In this document: positions 24,301-36,300 of the stretch, piece after piece | How the letters are laid out: each line of letters opens with the position of its first letter | How positions within the stretch are numbered: position 1 is the stretch's first letter | Assembly (NCBI GenBank): GCA_017506865.1 | Contig: JAFCMP010000554.1 | Location: 310,001 to 374,000, forward strand | Reading direction: 5' to 3' | Source: Tribonema minus | Taxonomy: Eukaryota; Sar; Xanthophyceae; Tribonematales; Tribonemataceae | Length of the DNA: 64,000 nucleotides | Made by a program: the position numbers and the translations under genes | The notes under the pieces: model-generated | What the model saw: only the letters and a program-made list of their open reading frames with translations | What the model was told of the DNA's origin: nothing | Databases searched by the model: none

Positions 24301-27300
24301 CTGCACGACCATGAGCACACAGGGGGTGCGCAGCGGCGTCTGTCAAAAGCGAGTACTCTGGCAAAGGCCAGGAGGTGCTCCCACGGCATGAAATGAACGC
24401 GCCACGTTGTTGTAGTGCCATTGCAAGGTGCGCACGCGCACAGGTTGGCGCGCTGTTTCCTGGAAACGCGGCATTGCCTAGTTTGCGTACCTCAGAGTAT
24501 GGGAAAATAACGTCTGCCGATAGTTAAGTTCGGCTACTCAGTGCGCCAGCTCCAAGGTGGCAACTAACACTGCTAGCAGGCAATTGGGCCCAATTGCAGA
24601 GTGCCGATTCCCAGCAATGCTTTCTGGCAGCTGGATCAACAACTTGTGTTTCTCAACTAATACGCGTATGCAGTAGCTTCAGCAGTGGTATGCCCACATG
24701 CGGTGTAGCTTTGCACGCAGCGCAACTTCGCTTCACTTCCCCATGTGCTCAACGAAAAGTGATGTCGATGGTGCCTGGAGATACCTGTAGGGGGTCGTTT
24801 GAGCGCTGATGCAGGGTGCGCACGTAGCCCAATTACAATCTGCAGAGCCGTATGACGCTTTTTGGCACTCAAAGCTCCAATCGCTTTGTCGCACAAGAGC
24901 TTGACTGCCCATGTTGGCAGATTTAGACGTGGAGCCGTTTTGCACGTGCACTCGATGAAAGGCAATGGCAGCTGCCTATGTACTTTGTATTAATTCTCGC
25001 TCAGGGCGCGAAAAAGCCCACATTATCGTATCTAAGCTTGCTGTGCGGAATCTACACGTCGTGTGACAGTCTGAAATTGTCTCAATGACAACCACCAGGT
25101 ACCTGCAGGGGGTCGTTTGAGCGCTGATGCAGGGCGCGCAATGTGGCCCAGTTGCAGTCTGTCAGTCCGCAACAATGCTTCCTGGCAGCTGAAGCAACAC
25201 CTTGCGTTTGTGTTCTCAAGCAACATGCAAACGAAGTAGAGCAGCGGGATGCCTACATGCGGTGTAGCTTTGCGCGCGACGCGACTTCACTTCATTTCCC
25301 CCATGCGCTCATGACATACCTGCAGGGGGTCGTTTGAGCGCAGATGCAGGGCGCGCATCGGCGAAGACGCCGGCGACCCCGGGTTGGAGTTGGGCAGGCA
25401 CATGACCAGCGCGTCTTGTATGTCCTGTTGAAGTTGGAGAGCACAGAGGGAAATTGGAGAGCGCAAAAGGCAGTGAGCGTGGTGCGTTACCAGCTGTTGC
25501 GATGTTGCGCAGCGACGTGTGGTGCAGGTTTTGCTCCAATTGAGCCCCGTTGAGTTGTGATCTGCAGCTGTAATACGTCACTGGAATATTGAGGCCCATG
25601 TTGGCATCGGGCAGCATCGCTCAGCAGATGAGAGGGTATGTATGCTCCCACATTTTTGTGCACGCGCAGAGGGTGTGCTGTGCGTTGTGAGAATTGTGTC
25701 TACGCTGCCGCGGCCGCTGCAACAAGTGCCGCGCGCTGAGCTTTAGTGCAGGGGGCAGTGTGCACAATGATGCTGCCCCATGTCATGCTATGTAGGTAGG
25801 CACTACCCCAGAGAGGTAGCTGAGCACTGGGCACGCACCATGGTCGTGAGCCCTGCCTTGAGCAGGCCATACATCTCCGGGACATCAAAGTCTGCCCCTG
25901 CCTCAAAGGGCATCTCGCTGCCCTCTCTGGTGACCCACTCATGCTGCATCGCCTCCTGTGGCACGTATGCATGCACACCAGTGCTGAGTGTGAGTAATCG
26001 TAGTGTGAAAGCGGGGTTGGTGGGGCATGCGAACGTGCACGCTTGCCTTGGAATCTTGCATGAAATTCTTGGACGTTTTATGCATGAACGATGTTGCAAG
26101 CCAGTGAATGATGCTGTGCTGGAAGGAATTGCAGTCATCTCAGTACACAACTGCGGCACTACACACCGCTGAGAGGTGGTGGCGACAGAACAGCTGAAGG
26201 GTAGCTCACACGAACACTGTGGCAGTTTCAAAGGACATCATTTAGAACAATATGAAGGGGGAAAGGGAGGGGGGGGGGGAGCAGACCATCACCCGAAGCA
26301 CACAAGTTTCTGGTCGACCGAGAGCACCCTGTGGCAGTTCCAGAGGACATAATGATATTAAAAAAATTGTAAGGGGGGTAGGAGGGGGGGGGGGGGGGGG
26401 GCGACCACTACCCAAAGCACACAGTTGAGAGAACACCCCCATGTTGTCGCAACAGGCCACTGATCGAATCAGACATAAGTAGTGCTGCTGCAAATAGGAC
26501 TCCCTGCTGTGAGCATGTGAGCACAACACCGCGTCTGCGACAATGGCACCTGCAGTTGGCGATGGTGCCACAGTCACAGGTGTACCCACATGCACACATG
26601 GTTGACCCACTTCAACTCTGACGCATGTCGACAAGAATGTGTTGTGGCCGTGATGCATGCTCACTCACCACAAGAGTGATGCGATGCGCCGGATCCTTGA
26701 TCAGCATGCTCCGCAGCAGGTGCTTTAGGTGGGGATCTAGCGCGGGTGATTCTGGAAGGCTCAGCTGCGTGGCGAAACGGTATGTGTGCTTGAGCAAAGC
26801 GTGCGTGATTAGCATGCATTTCATGGCAGGCTCAGCTGCGAGGCGAATTGAATGAGGCATGTATGCTTGAGCAAAGCGTGATTAGACGGCCTTCCATGGC
26901 AGGCTCAGTGGCGGGACAAAATTGAATGAGGCGTGTGTGCTTGAGCAAAGTGTGCGTGATTAGCAGGCCTTCCATAGTGAACAGGCAGTGAATGTTCTGC
27001 ATGTCTGAGTTGGGCATATAGATTGAGCGCTGCTCAGATGTGAAGCACTGGAGCCCGAGGCGTGATGCCCACATGCATGATGACTTCCTCTCAAAATCTG
27101 TTCATCACGTGACAGAGGCAAGAATTCAATCACTAGACCTGTGCAGCACATCGCTGAGGCAAGAATTTGACCACAAATATCAGTATAGGCTGGTAGCAAA
27201 CGCCCTGCCCTCGCTGCAGATGGCAACTGTGTTGGAAAGCATGAGGCTGATGCTTCAGAGTATAGAAGTACAAAACAGAAGAATAACAAAACCATTTAAA

Positions 27301-30300
27301 TACTCACCTCTGTGTGCATGATGGCTTTCTCGAGGTTCTGCTGCCCTGCTGCCCACCATGGCGTCTTGCCCGCCACCATCTGCAAGTTGAAGTTGACGCA
27401 GCAAACACCGGTAGGCAACACAGATTAACATATAAGTCAACGTCAGGTAGGTGCACAAATCTGCAAGCCAGGTTCACGTATCTGCGACCAGTCATGGTGG
27501 TTGTGCAAGCCATGATGATGCATCCGCTTAAGCAATCTGAAGCACTTGCTACTTGCTTAAAAGACAAAATGCCCAGCACGTGACAACCACTCTCAACATT
27601 GATACATCACCTGATACAGAGTCACACCCCATGAATGATATCATGCGCATACATGAGGCGCCTATAAGATTGATATATCACATGATACAGGGTCACGCTC
27701 AGCGCCCACACGTCGCTGGCGGGGGTGATGTTGCTTTAGGGGATGCGGCGTAGTAGAAACGAATGAGAGTGTGCGCATACATGAGGTGCCTATAGAAATG
27801 ATATATCACCTGATACAGGGTCACGCCCAGCGCCCACACATCGCTGGCGGGGGTGATGTTGCTGTGGGGATGCGGCCCAAGCAGTTCGGGCGCCATGAAC
27901 GCTGCAGAGCACATGGAGCAGCCATAATAGCAGCGTCACAGGGTGAAGATTGCAGAACTGATTGAAGCGGACAAAACACGTGAAGCAGCCCAGGTAGCAC
28001 GGTACATGGACAAGCTTGCAGAGTTGTACAATGTGAAAGAAATGCTGTAGCTCATCCTCCACAAAGACTGCAGTACTGCGTGCGGTGGGATGATACTGTA
28101 GCTCACTGGCTCAAGAGCAAGGAACTGCACATGCGATTCATGCGGTCCACCGCAGTCCTGATCTGGTGGCTAACAGGTAGAGTGTCAGCGCCGATGCCTG
28201 CGTGCGCAGTCAAGGTATCACGGGTACGAATGCCGCAGGTAATATACTTGCACAAATGTATGTGCAGCATCCCAAGAACCATCAGCAGCTACCAGTGCCT
28301 GCGTTCATTTTTACTAATGTATGGTTTGCCATGGAAATATGGCGGGAAAAAATAAACTGATGATCGCACAGAAATAGCTAAGGCATCGGCAGCAGCAGCA
28401 GCAATCAGCTGCACTGCTGACTTCATCACGCATTGCAAGGCCTAAGTGCGCGCCATGTGGTCTCATCCTAATCTATACTTCCTTCAAGGTAGTATGTGCA
28501 CAAACTTGCATGTTCGCCTCATGCTCATGCTGCAAGTTCATGTTCAAGTTCATGTTCGACTACAGCCATGTTCAACTTCATCTTCACGTTCACTCGTGCC
28601 GGAGCGTCACACACAGTCGCTCGCAGGCCACCAAAGCCGCACACTCACACTACAAACACCCACAACACCACCAAACAGACACATCAGCAGTGCTCAGACG
28701 CACCCGGGGTGCCAATGAGGGGGACGCGGTGGGGGTTTGCCCCCACCCTGTACAGACAGATCAGCATTGCAAAGACGTACCCGGGGTGCCAATGAGGGGG
28801 GCGCGGTGGGGGTTTGCCCCGTCACACCCCGACGTGCTGCTGCCGTCGCTGTCATCATCGCTGATGTTGATAGACGTGTGCGCCATCACTATGGTGCCGC
28901 CGGCGCTGCTGCCTGTCCCCGCTGCTGCCGTCTGTGACAGCGCGTTGACGTTGTGCAGGGACTGGCCGCGCTTGAGTATCTTGCTGGCGCCAAAGTCGCT
29001 GATCTTGACGGTGCCGTCGGCGCCTGCTCTTGCAGTGAACGCCAGAAGACGCCAGGAAAAAAAGACAGTACTTCGTGAAGTGTGTACATGTATGGAAACG
29101 AATCAAAAGATTGTAGAGCTCTAGGTGACAACGGAAGGGGTGTATATAAATACTTTGTTGAGATTTTGGGAGAGATGAACCAAGCGCAGCACCTGCTCTT
29201 GCAGCGAATGCCAGAAGAGGCCAGAATAATATATTTTATGGGGAGCATTTAATCAAGCACAACACCTGCTCGTGCAGTGACCGCAAGCAGAGCTGAGCGG
29301 AAATACTGATTGGGGGTCGGAAGAGTTAAATTCAGTTCTAGAAGATGCAGTTGGCGTCGTCATGCCAGTGGGGCAGGACCACGTTGGTGTGTCAGGAGCA
29401 GCCTCAGGGACTGCATGGGCATTCGAGGACAGGAGCGCCGCCGACAGACCAGCAGAGGTTTCAATGTCTGGTGTGCAACCCTTGCAAGAAACATACTTTT
29501 GAAGTATGTTAACTCATGAACTGACACCTCCAACTAAGCGGCTAATCTAAGTGAGTGTTTGCGCATGGGTTTGTAGTGGTCTACGCAGACTAATGGCACG
29601 CGCGCTTGTGCAAGCTCAGCCGGCTGGGCTCATGAGTCTTGTGCTTGGAGTGCGTTTCTTACAACGCTGAAGCACAAGCAGTAGTGATTGCATGCAGTGC
29701 TGAGCACAAAGCGGTGCCTGTGACACGTGTTCTGAAGCTGGCCACAATATTGGGCCTCTGCCCGCTCGAAGCTACTGGAATCGGAGCCTTGGAATGAAGC
29801 CTTAGAATCAAGCGTAAAGTAAGCAGTGTTCTGTGCTGGAAAAATTCGGCAAGTTGACAGTCACCAAATCTGGACACATGTATCTTTGCTGTGTTGCCAC
29901 AATAAACACTGAGTCAATGACAGCATGAAACAGGCAAGGGTGCCACAAAAAACAGTGAGTCAAAGACAGCGTGAGTCGAAGACAGCATGAAGCAGGTTTA
30001 GAGAGCTCACCTCACAGCAGGTTTGTTGTTGCAACAAATGAGAGTCCAAGACAGCAAGAAGCAGGCAAGGGAGCTCACCTAGCAGCAGGTTTGCAGGCTT
30101 GATGTCGCCGTGAATGATGCCGTGCATGTGCAGGTAGTGCAGCCCGCGCACCGCGTGCACAAAGTACTGCCGCGCTTCATCCTCAGGCAGGGGCGTCACC
30201 TGCAGCCATCAGCGATAACAATACAAAGGGTCACAAGAGGCAAACATCTTGGCAAATCAGGTTTGATCATCGATCTTGAACACTCATGGGTTGCTACGCC

Positions 30301-33300
30301 ATGAATGATGCCGTGCACGTGCAGGTAGTGCAGCCCCCGCACCACGTGCGTACAAAGTACTGCCGCGCTTCATCCTCAGGCAGCGGCGTCACCTGCAGCC
30401 ATTAACAATAACAAAAGGATGGGACACGTGAGGAAACATCCTGACAACCCAGGTATCATTATTGATCTTGAACACTCACGGGTTGCTACAACAAATTGAA
30501 GAAGGGAGAAGTGACCGCCGCCTGTAGCCATCACCAACGATCATGAGATAGTGTCATTCGAAACATCCCGACAACCCAGACATTATCATCGGGCCTATTG
30601 AGGTGTTGCAACAAATCGGAGCGGAATTTCGTGGCTTTATCGTACCTACAGGATGCGACAAACATTAGTAGATTACGAACTTGGGGTTATGTAGGGTCAA
30701 GGTAAAAAAAAGAGAAGAGCGCGCTGAAGCACACAGAGTCACACACAGAGCACTGGAAGTGCTGGCAGCCTTGCAGAGTGCACGCTAAAACGCAAACATG
30801 CCAACCTGCAGCCAAATGGCAGGTAGATACCTGATATGACCCTGGCAGTATGGTGCCCAGCTCCATGTACTCCTGCACCATGTACACTTTCTCACCCTGC
30901 AGATAGGCACAAGATGGATCATACAGAAATGAATTGCACTGATTGATTGAGTCCCCTTTGCAGTCCATCTGTGCAGTCAATCATCTCGTGTCTGGCATGG
31001 ATATTTTGGACGCAGGGATAGCCCCATGAATCGACATAAATCGTGATTACATGCAGCGGTCGCGCTGTATTGACAGGCAAGCCTCACCAGTGGATACATA
31101 TATATACTCAAGAGCAAGATAGTGGATTTTGTTGCTGAAGAGAAAATCCAGCAGCTAACCCTAACCCTAACCCTAACCCTAACCCTGAAAGCGTTCTCAG
31201 AGCAGCACGGCGCCATGGCCACCACTCAGTGCGTGCATGCAGGTAGATGCAATCTGGCATCTCACAGCGGGCGCATATGTACGCCACAGACAATACGGCC
31301 GTGATGATGATATTGTCACAAATGAACACGAGGCCCGCATCCGCAGAGGTCAAGTGAGCAAGTACTTCAAGTTGAAGTATTGAGATGCGGTCTTCTGCGA
31401 CGCTCACGTGCTCACCCTCACAGGACAAGCAACGGTGATCCAACATGTGTGGTATGGTAACGCAAAACAGTCACGTCAGTATCACCACCTGCGTGTGGAG
31501 ACGAAATACGGGCTGAGTGCGTTGTGGCATCCTGAATGCCACTTTTGACCAAAAAAACTTTGCGAAATGCAACGACCAACCACAGACCTTGGGGTCGCTG
31601 ATGCCCTCCAGTAGGGTGACGATATTTGGATGGCGCATCTTTTTGAGCGCTGCCACATCACGCCTTCTGGCATCCTGAATGCCACAATTGACTTGACGAA
31701 TGCATTGACAAACCACAGACCTTGGGGTCATTGATAACCTCCAGCAGCGTGACGATATTTGGATGGCGCATCTTTTTGAGCGCTGCCACCTGACGCCTCA
31801 GCAACTCAAGTATCCTGAATGTCGCTAGACTTCGCGAACACATTGACAAACCACAGACCTTGGGGTCATTGATGACCTCCAGCAGGGTGACGATGTTGGG
31901 ATGGCGCATCTTTTTGAGCGCTGCCACCTCGCGCCGCAGCGACTCTAGCATCTGCGTCCCGCGCTTGCCGCGCTGCTTCTTGTTCAGGACCTGTACAATT
32001 GAAGAAGACATAGGCGCATTAGAAGGTGCTGTCAGGAGCCAGCTCTGGCAGTGTTTCACTATGACTAAATGAAGCACAAGCGACCATGAGACAAGCTTGT
32101 GCTGGGTCATTATTGCACCAACATTTGCGCGGCAGAGCAGCGTGCACAGGCTTACGGGTAGCTCATTCTTGCGGGCGACACAGGGACACGGACACTTGTT
32201 CACTTTGGTTATGCAAAAATTGTGCAGCAGCGTGTGCTGACACTCGCAGGCCATCGGCGACATTGTGAGCTTCACTTTGGACCTTCAACACGCTAATATC
32301 GCAGCCTGGTAGAACCACTAGTGCACACCTACACACGTCTGGAATAGCTGCTGCGCCGCAGCTTTCCCCCAACAGCACAGGATACAGCAGTTTCAACAAG
32401 TGCCCGTGCACTCTGGAGAAAAAAATAACTACATCCACTTGCCTTGATGGCCTTGAACATGCCGGTCTCGCGGTCAAAGCACTTGTACACGCTGCCGTAG
32501 GAGCCGCGCCCAATCTCCTCCCGCATCTCGTACTTGCGGTTGATGACCTTGGTCCCCTTGCCCTCTCCCGGCCCCACCTCAGCCTGCGCATGCACGTGAC
32601 GCGACATCACAGCTGTCAGAAACAGCAAAACATGCCACATATGCAGCCAGATGAGTGACTGTTCATCAAGTTACGGGCGCCGTACAGATGCACGCCTGCA
32701 CCCGCGGCAGATTGCATCATGTCTCTCGTCACCATCAAACGCGTGGGACCTTGATGCCCTTGCCCTCTCCCGGCCCGACCTCCGTCTGCGCATGCACAAG
32801 ACTGCAGCAACGGTGTAAGCGCATGTGGACACAGCACGAGGTCCGCGCACTGGAGCGTCGCAGCGGAGCGTCACCAAGGTACGGAAACAGCTCAAACTTC
32901 ATGTCATGACAGCGAACCGCACCTCCGCCTGCGCATGTGCATGGCAGCAGCAACGGTGTCAGCGCGCATGGGAACAGCAGGCGTCAGTGCAGTTGGTCAT
33001 CACAGAAGCGCCTGAAAACCCGAACATCGTCACATCGCGGCAGTCAGAAACAGCAAAGCATAGGAGTCCCACATGTGCAGCCAGATGACTGACTGCCTGT
33101 TCGTAGAGTTTCATTGGCACAGCGCAATGTCACTGCATGTAGATAGACATAATGTACCCGCGGCGGCTGCACAACATCTCATGTTAACATCAGACGCGCA
33201 GCAACACCCGCGCTACCATAAAACGCGCAGCAACGCAACGCAACGCAACGCAGCGCCACGCCGCGCCCGCCCCTCACCGTGGTGACCTTCTTGAAGCTGT

Positions 33301-36300
33301 TGCGCCGCGTCGGCACCTTGGCAAAGGGCGGGCTCACGAGCGGCATGCTGCCCTCCAGAGCGCTGTCCGTGGAGAAGCGACTCTGGCGCGCACCCACGGG
33401 GCTCAGAAAGCGTGCGCTGCGCCTGCTCGTCTCAACTGGCCTGTGAGGGGGGGGGGGGGGGAGGGGGGGTCAAGGGGGGCAGGTGGTAAGGGGGTGGATG
33501 GCACCGTGGGTGGCGCGCACGCAGAGGGGGGTGGCAGTTAGTGAGTGGTGGGCTAGTGGCGTCCAATTCCCGACATTCCGCATCTGCCCAGCAGCGCAGT
33601 AGCAGTGCCGCATCTGTGAGGTTGTGTTGGCACGGGGGCGATGGCCAGGTAGCGCGGCATGTCGCTACGCAACCGCAAGACTCTCCACCGAGCCACCAGT
33701 GCCTGCGCACAAACGTACATTCTTGTACATCGTAAACTCACCTCTGCGCGCGATCCTCCCTGTACTTGGCGATCTTGTGCGCGCTTTCCTCCATTACTTC
33801 GTAAAACTGCACGACAGGAGCATTGCAGCAGGCACATGCCAATGAGTGCCGTTCAGCGTTGCGGAGGCTGGAAACCTTGCATTCAGACAACCACGCTCAG
33901 CTCAACTACGACATATGTTACTGTTGTTACTGACTAATATATGATCAAGAGCATGCAGCAACTACGCAGCATTCCGGGACAGCCACGTCATCGCGTGTGC
34001 GTATTGCATCGAGGCACTCGTGTGCTCCAGGAGGAGGATGCTGGTCCCTTTCACAGGCGAGTGCACGTAGCATCAGCATGCCTCAGCTGTGTAGATGCGA
34101 GGGCACTGCACAAACTGCAGCGCTCAGCTTGCCACCCAGCAGGGGGTCTGTTCTGCAAGCCCACCGTGTTATCAGCAGGCACAAGGAGTTGGCTGCAGGC
34201 TTCTCAAGCGTCGCTGCTCAGAACAGCGAGCCGCGAGGCGCGCGCAACACTGACAGCGCCGCCGAGCGCTAGCACAGCCGTTTTGACACAGCAAATATGT
34301 GCAGCACACCATTACAGCGTACAGTGTGTACATGTACGATGAGACACCGGGTGCGAGCGCCGCTGCCACTGCCGCCGTGCGCCGCGGCAGCAGCCGAACG
34401 CTGCCAGTGTGCGACAGAGCAGACCATTATCTGTGTTGCACGTCTGCCACTCCAATCAGACAGCGCACAGCTCAGCTCATGTTGAGGTTGGGTCCTGTTG
34501 GGCACTGGAGTGGCTGTTCAATGTTCGCCTCCTGGTTCTCAATGACCGCCTTCCTTCTAACAACTCATGCACTAGCCGCGAGGCTTGTGTCTGCTTGGGT
34601 CCCCTGGATGTCCATCTCTGGCACGGTGGTCAGCTATTGTATACACAGCCTTGAACCTGGTTGAAGCCGCGCCAATGCCATTCGTTCTTGTATACACAGC
34701 CTTGAGCCTGGTTGAAGTCGCGCCAGTGTCATTCGTTTCTAAAGGCTAGGCAATCATGAAGACACGCTCTCACAATCACATAATCAAGTCGGCGGCGACA
34801 TCACCTTGCTGTCGGTGAGGCACCGGCCAAAGTCCTCTTTGCCAAGGCACACACAGGTGACGTCGGTCATGGCCTTGACGGTGGCGTTACGTGGTTCGCC
34901 GTAGATGAGCGCCAGCTCTCCAAAGAAGTGGCCCTCGTATAGGCTGCAGCGCAAGGAGCGGCGTGCATGAAGACTCCGTTTGTAGCTGGCCTCGATGCAT
35001 CATGGCGTGTGTAAGCGTACGGCAGATGGCGCATACTCGTTTGCAGCGCAAGAAGAGGTGTGTGCGCGCACTCAGTCTGCAGCTGGCTGCTTTGAATCAG
35101 GGCGCGTGTGCATGTATGAAAAGTCGTGCATACGCATTGTAAGCCACTGCGGCAAGCCGTGGCTAGCGGTGCACAACTATTACATCAGGGGGGTGCTGCT
35201 AGTCATGTTGATGTGCAGCGCTCTTACTATCTGCCACACAAGGCCACGACATCGCTGCCACAATAATGTGTTTGAATGCAGTGAGCAATCATCGCTGAGC
35301 AAGCGTTGCAGGTTTTGTAAAACAGCACTTTGGTGGCTGCCATACCAAGTACAACAGGCAGCCCTGGGGGGCGTGGCTTGTCGGGAACCTGTATACTTCA
35401 ACTCTTGCACACAGGCGATTGTTGATACTAAGACGCTCTGCCGCTTACCTGGTAAGAAATCGGTCTGCAGGCAGGCCATCCTCTGCCTGCACCGTATCGG
35501 ATACATCAGCCTCCCCCTTCATCATCATATAGAACATGTCGCCAGGTGTGTCCTGCATGCGTAGGCCGGTGGCGTGGCAACTTTATTATTTTTGACCACC
35601 AGTATAACGAGAACATGCCAGTACAAGCTCACCATAAGGCGCTGCAGCGTAAGCATCAGAGTATACATTTCAGCGCTCTGTATTGTGTTGGCACGATCCT
35701 TTGCTGTTGGTGGCGCAATGGCGTTCAACAATGCTGCTTGTGATGTGACCATGCGCCACATGTGGCTGAACGTCATAATGACAATCCGTTGACACCACAA
35801 TGGGAAGGCCTCACATTGTGAGTCCATCGCTCATTTGCTGCTGCTGCAATGTTGCCTACAGAGCATCATTCAACCTGCATGGTGCTGCACACATGCATGT
35901 GAGACAAGTGCGCCTGGTGTTCGTGTGTGACATGATGTGCCGGCCGTTGCAAAAAAACGAGGCTGTCGACAGGTAAGTTGGAAGCGCCCCTGTTGTCAAC
36001 ACACACACGTTCGGCTGCTGCAGGCTGTCTGCTGAAAAACAGCAATAGCAGCAGCTATAGCGCCATCAGACACAAGCCATTCTCGTCATCAGACTGATAG
36101 ATCGTCATTGGCATATGGTATGTATGTAGGTATGTCGTGCTCACCTGCTCCACAATCAAGTCTCCGGGCTCGAAGTGCTTGAATACGAGAGCCCTCAACA
36201 GGTGGCCGTGAGCGAGTGCCGGCAGTTTTGCGAGTAGAGGCACCTGCGCATTGGAACATAACAGAAAATCAGATTGGCGCTGAGCGAAGACATCGTTTCG

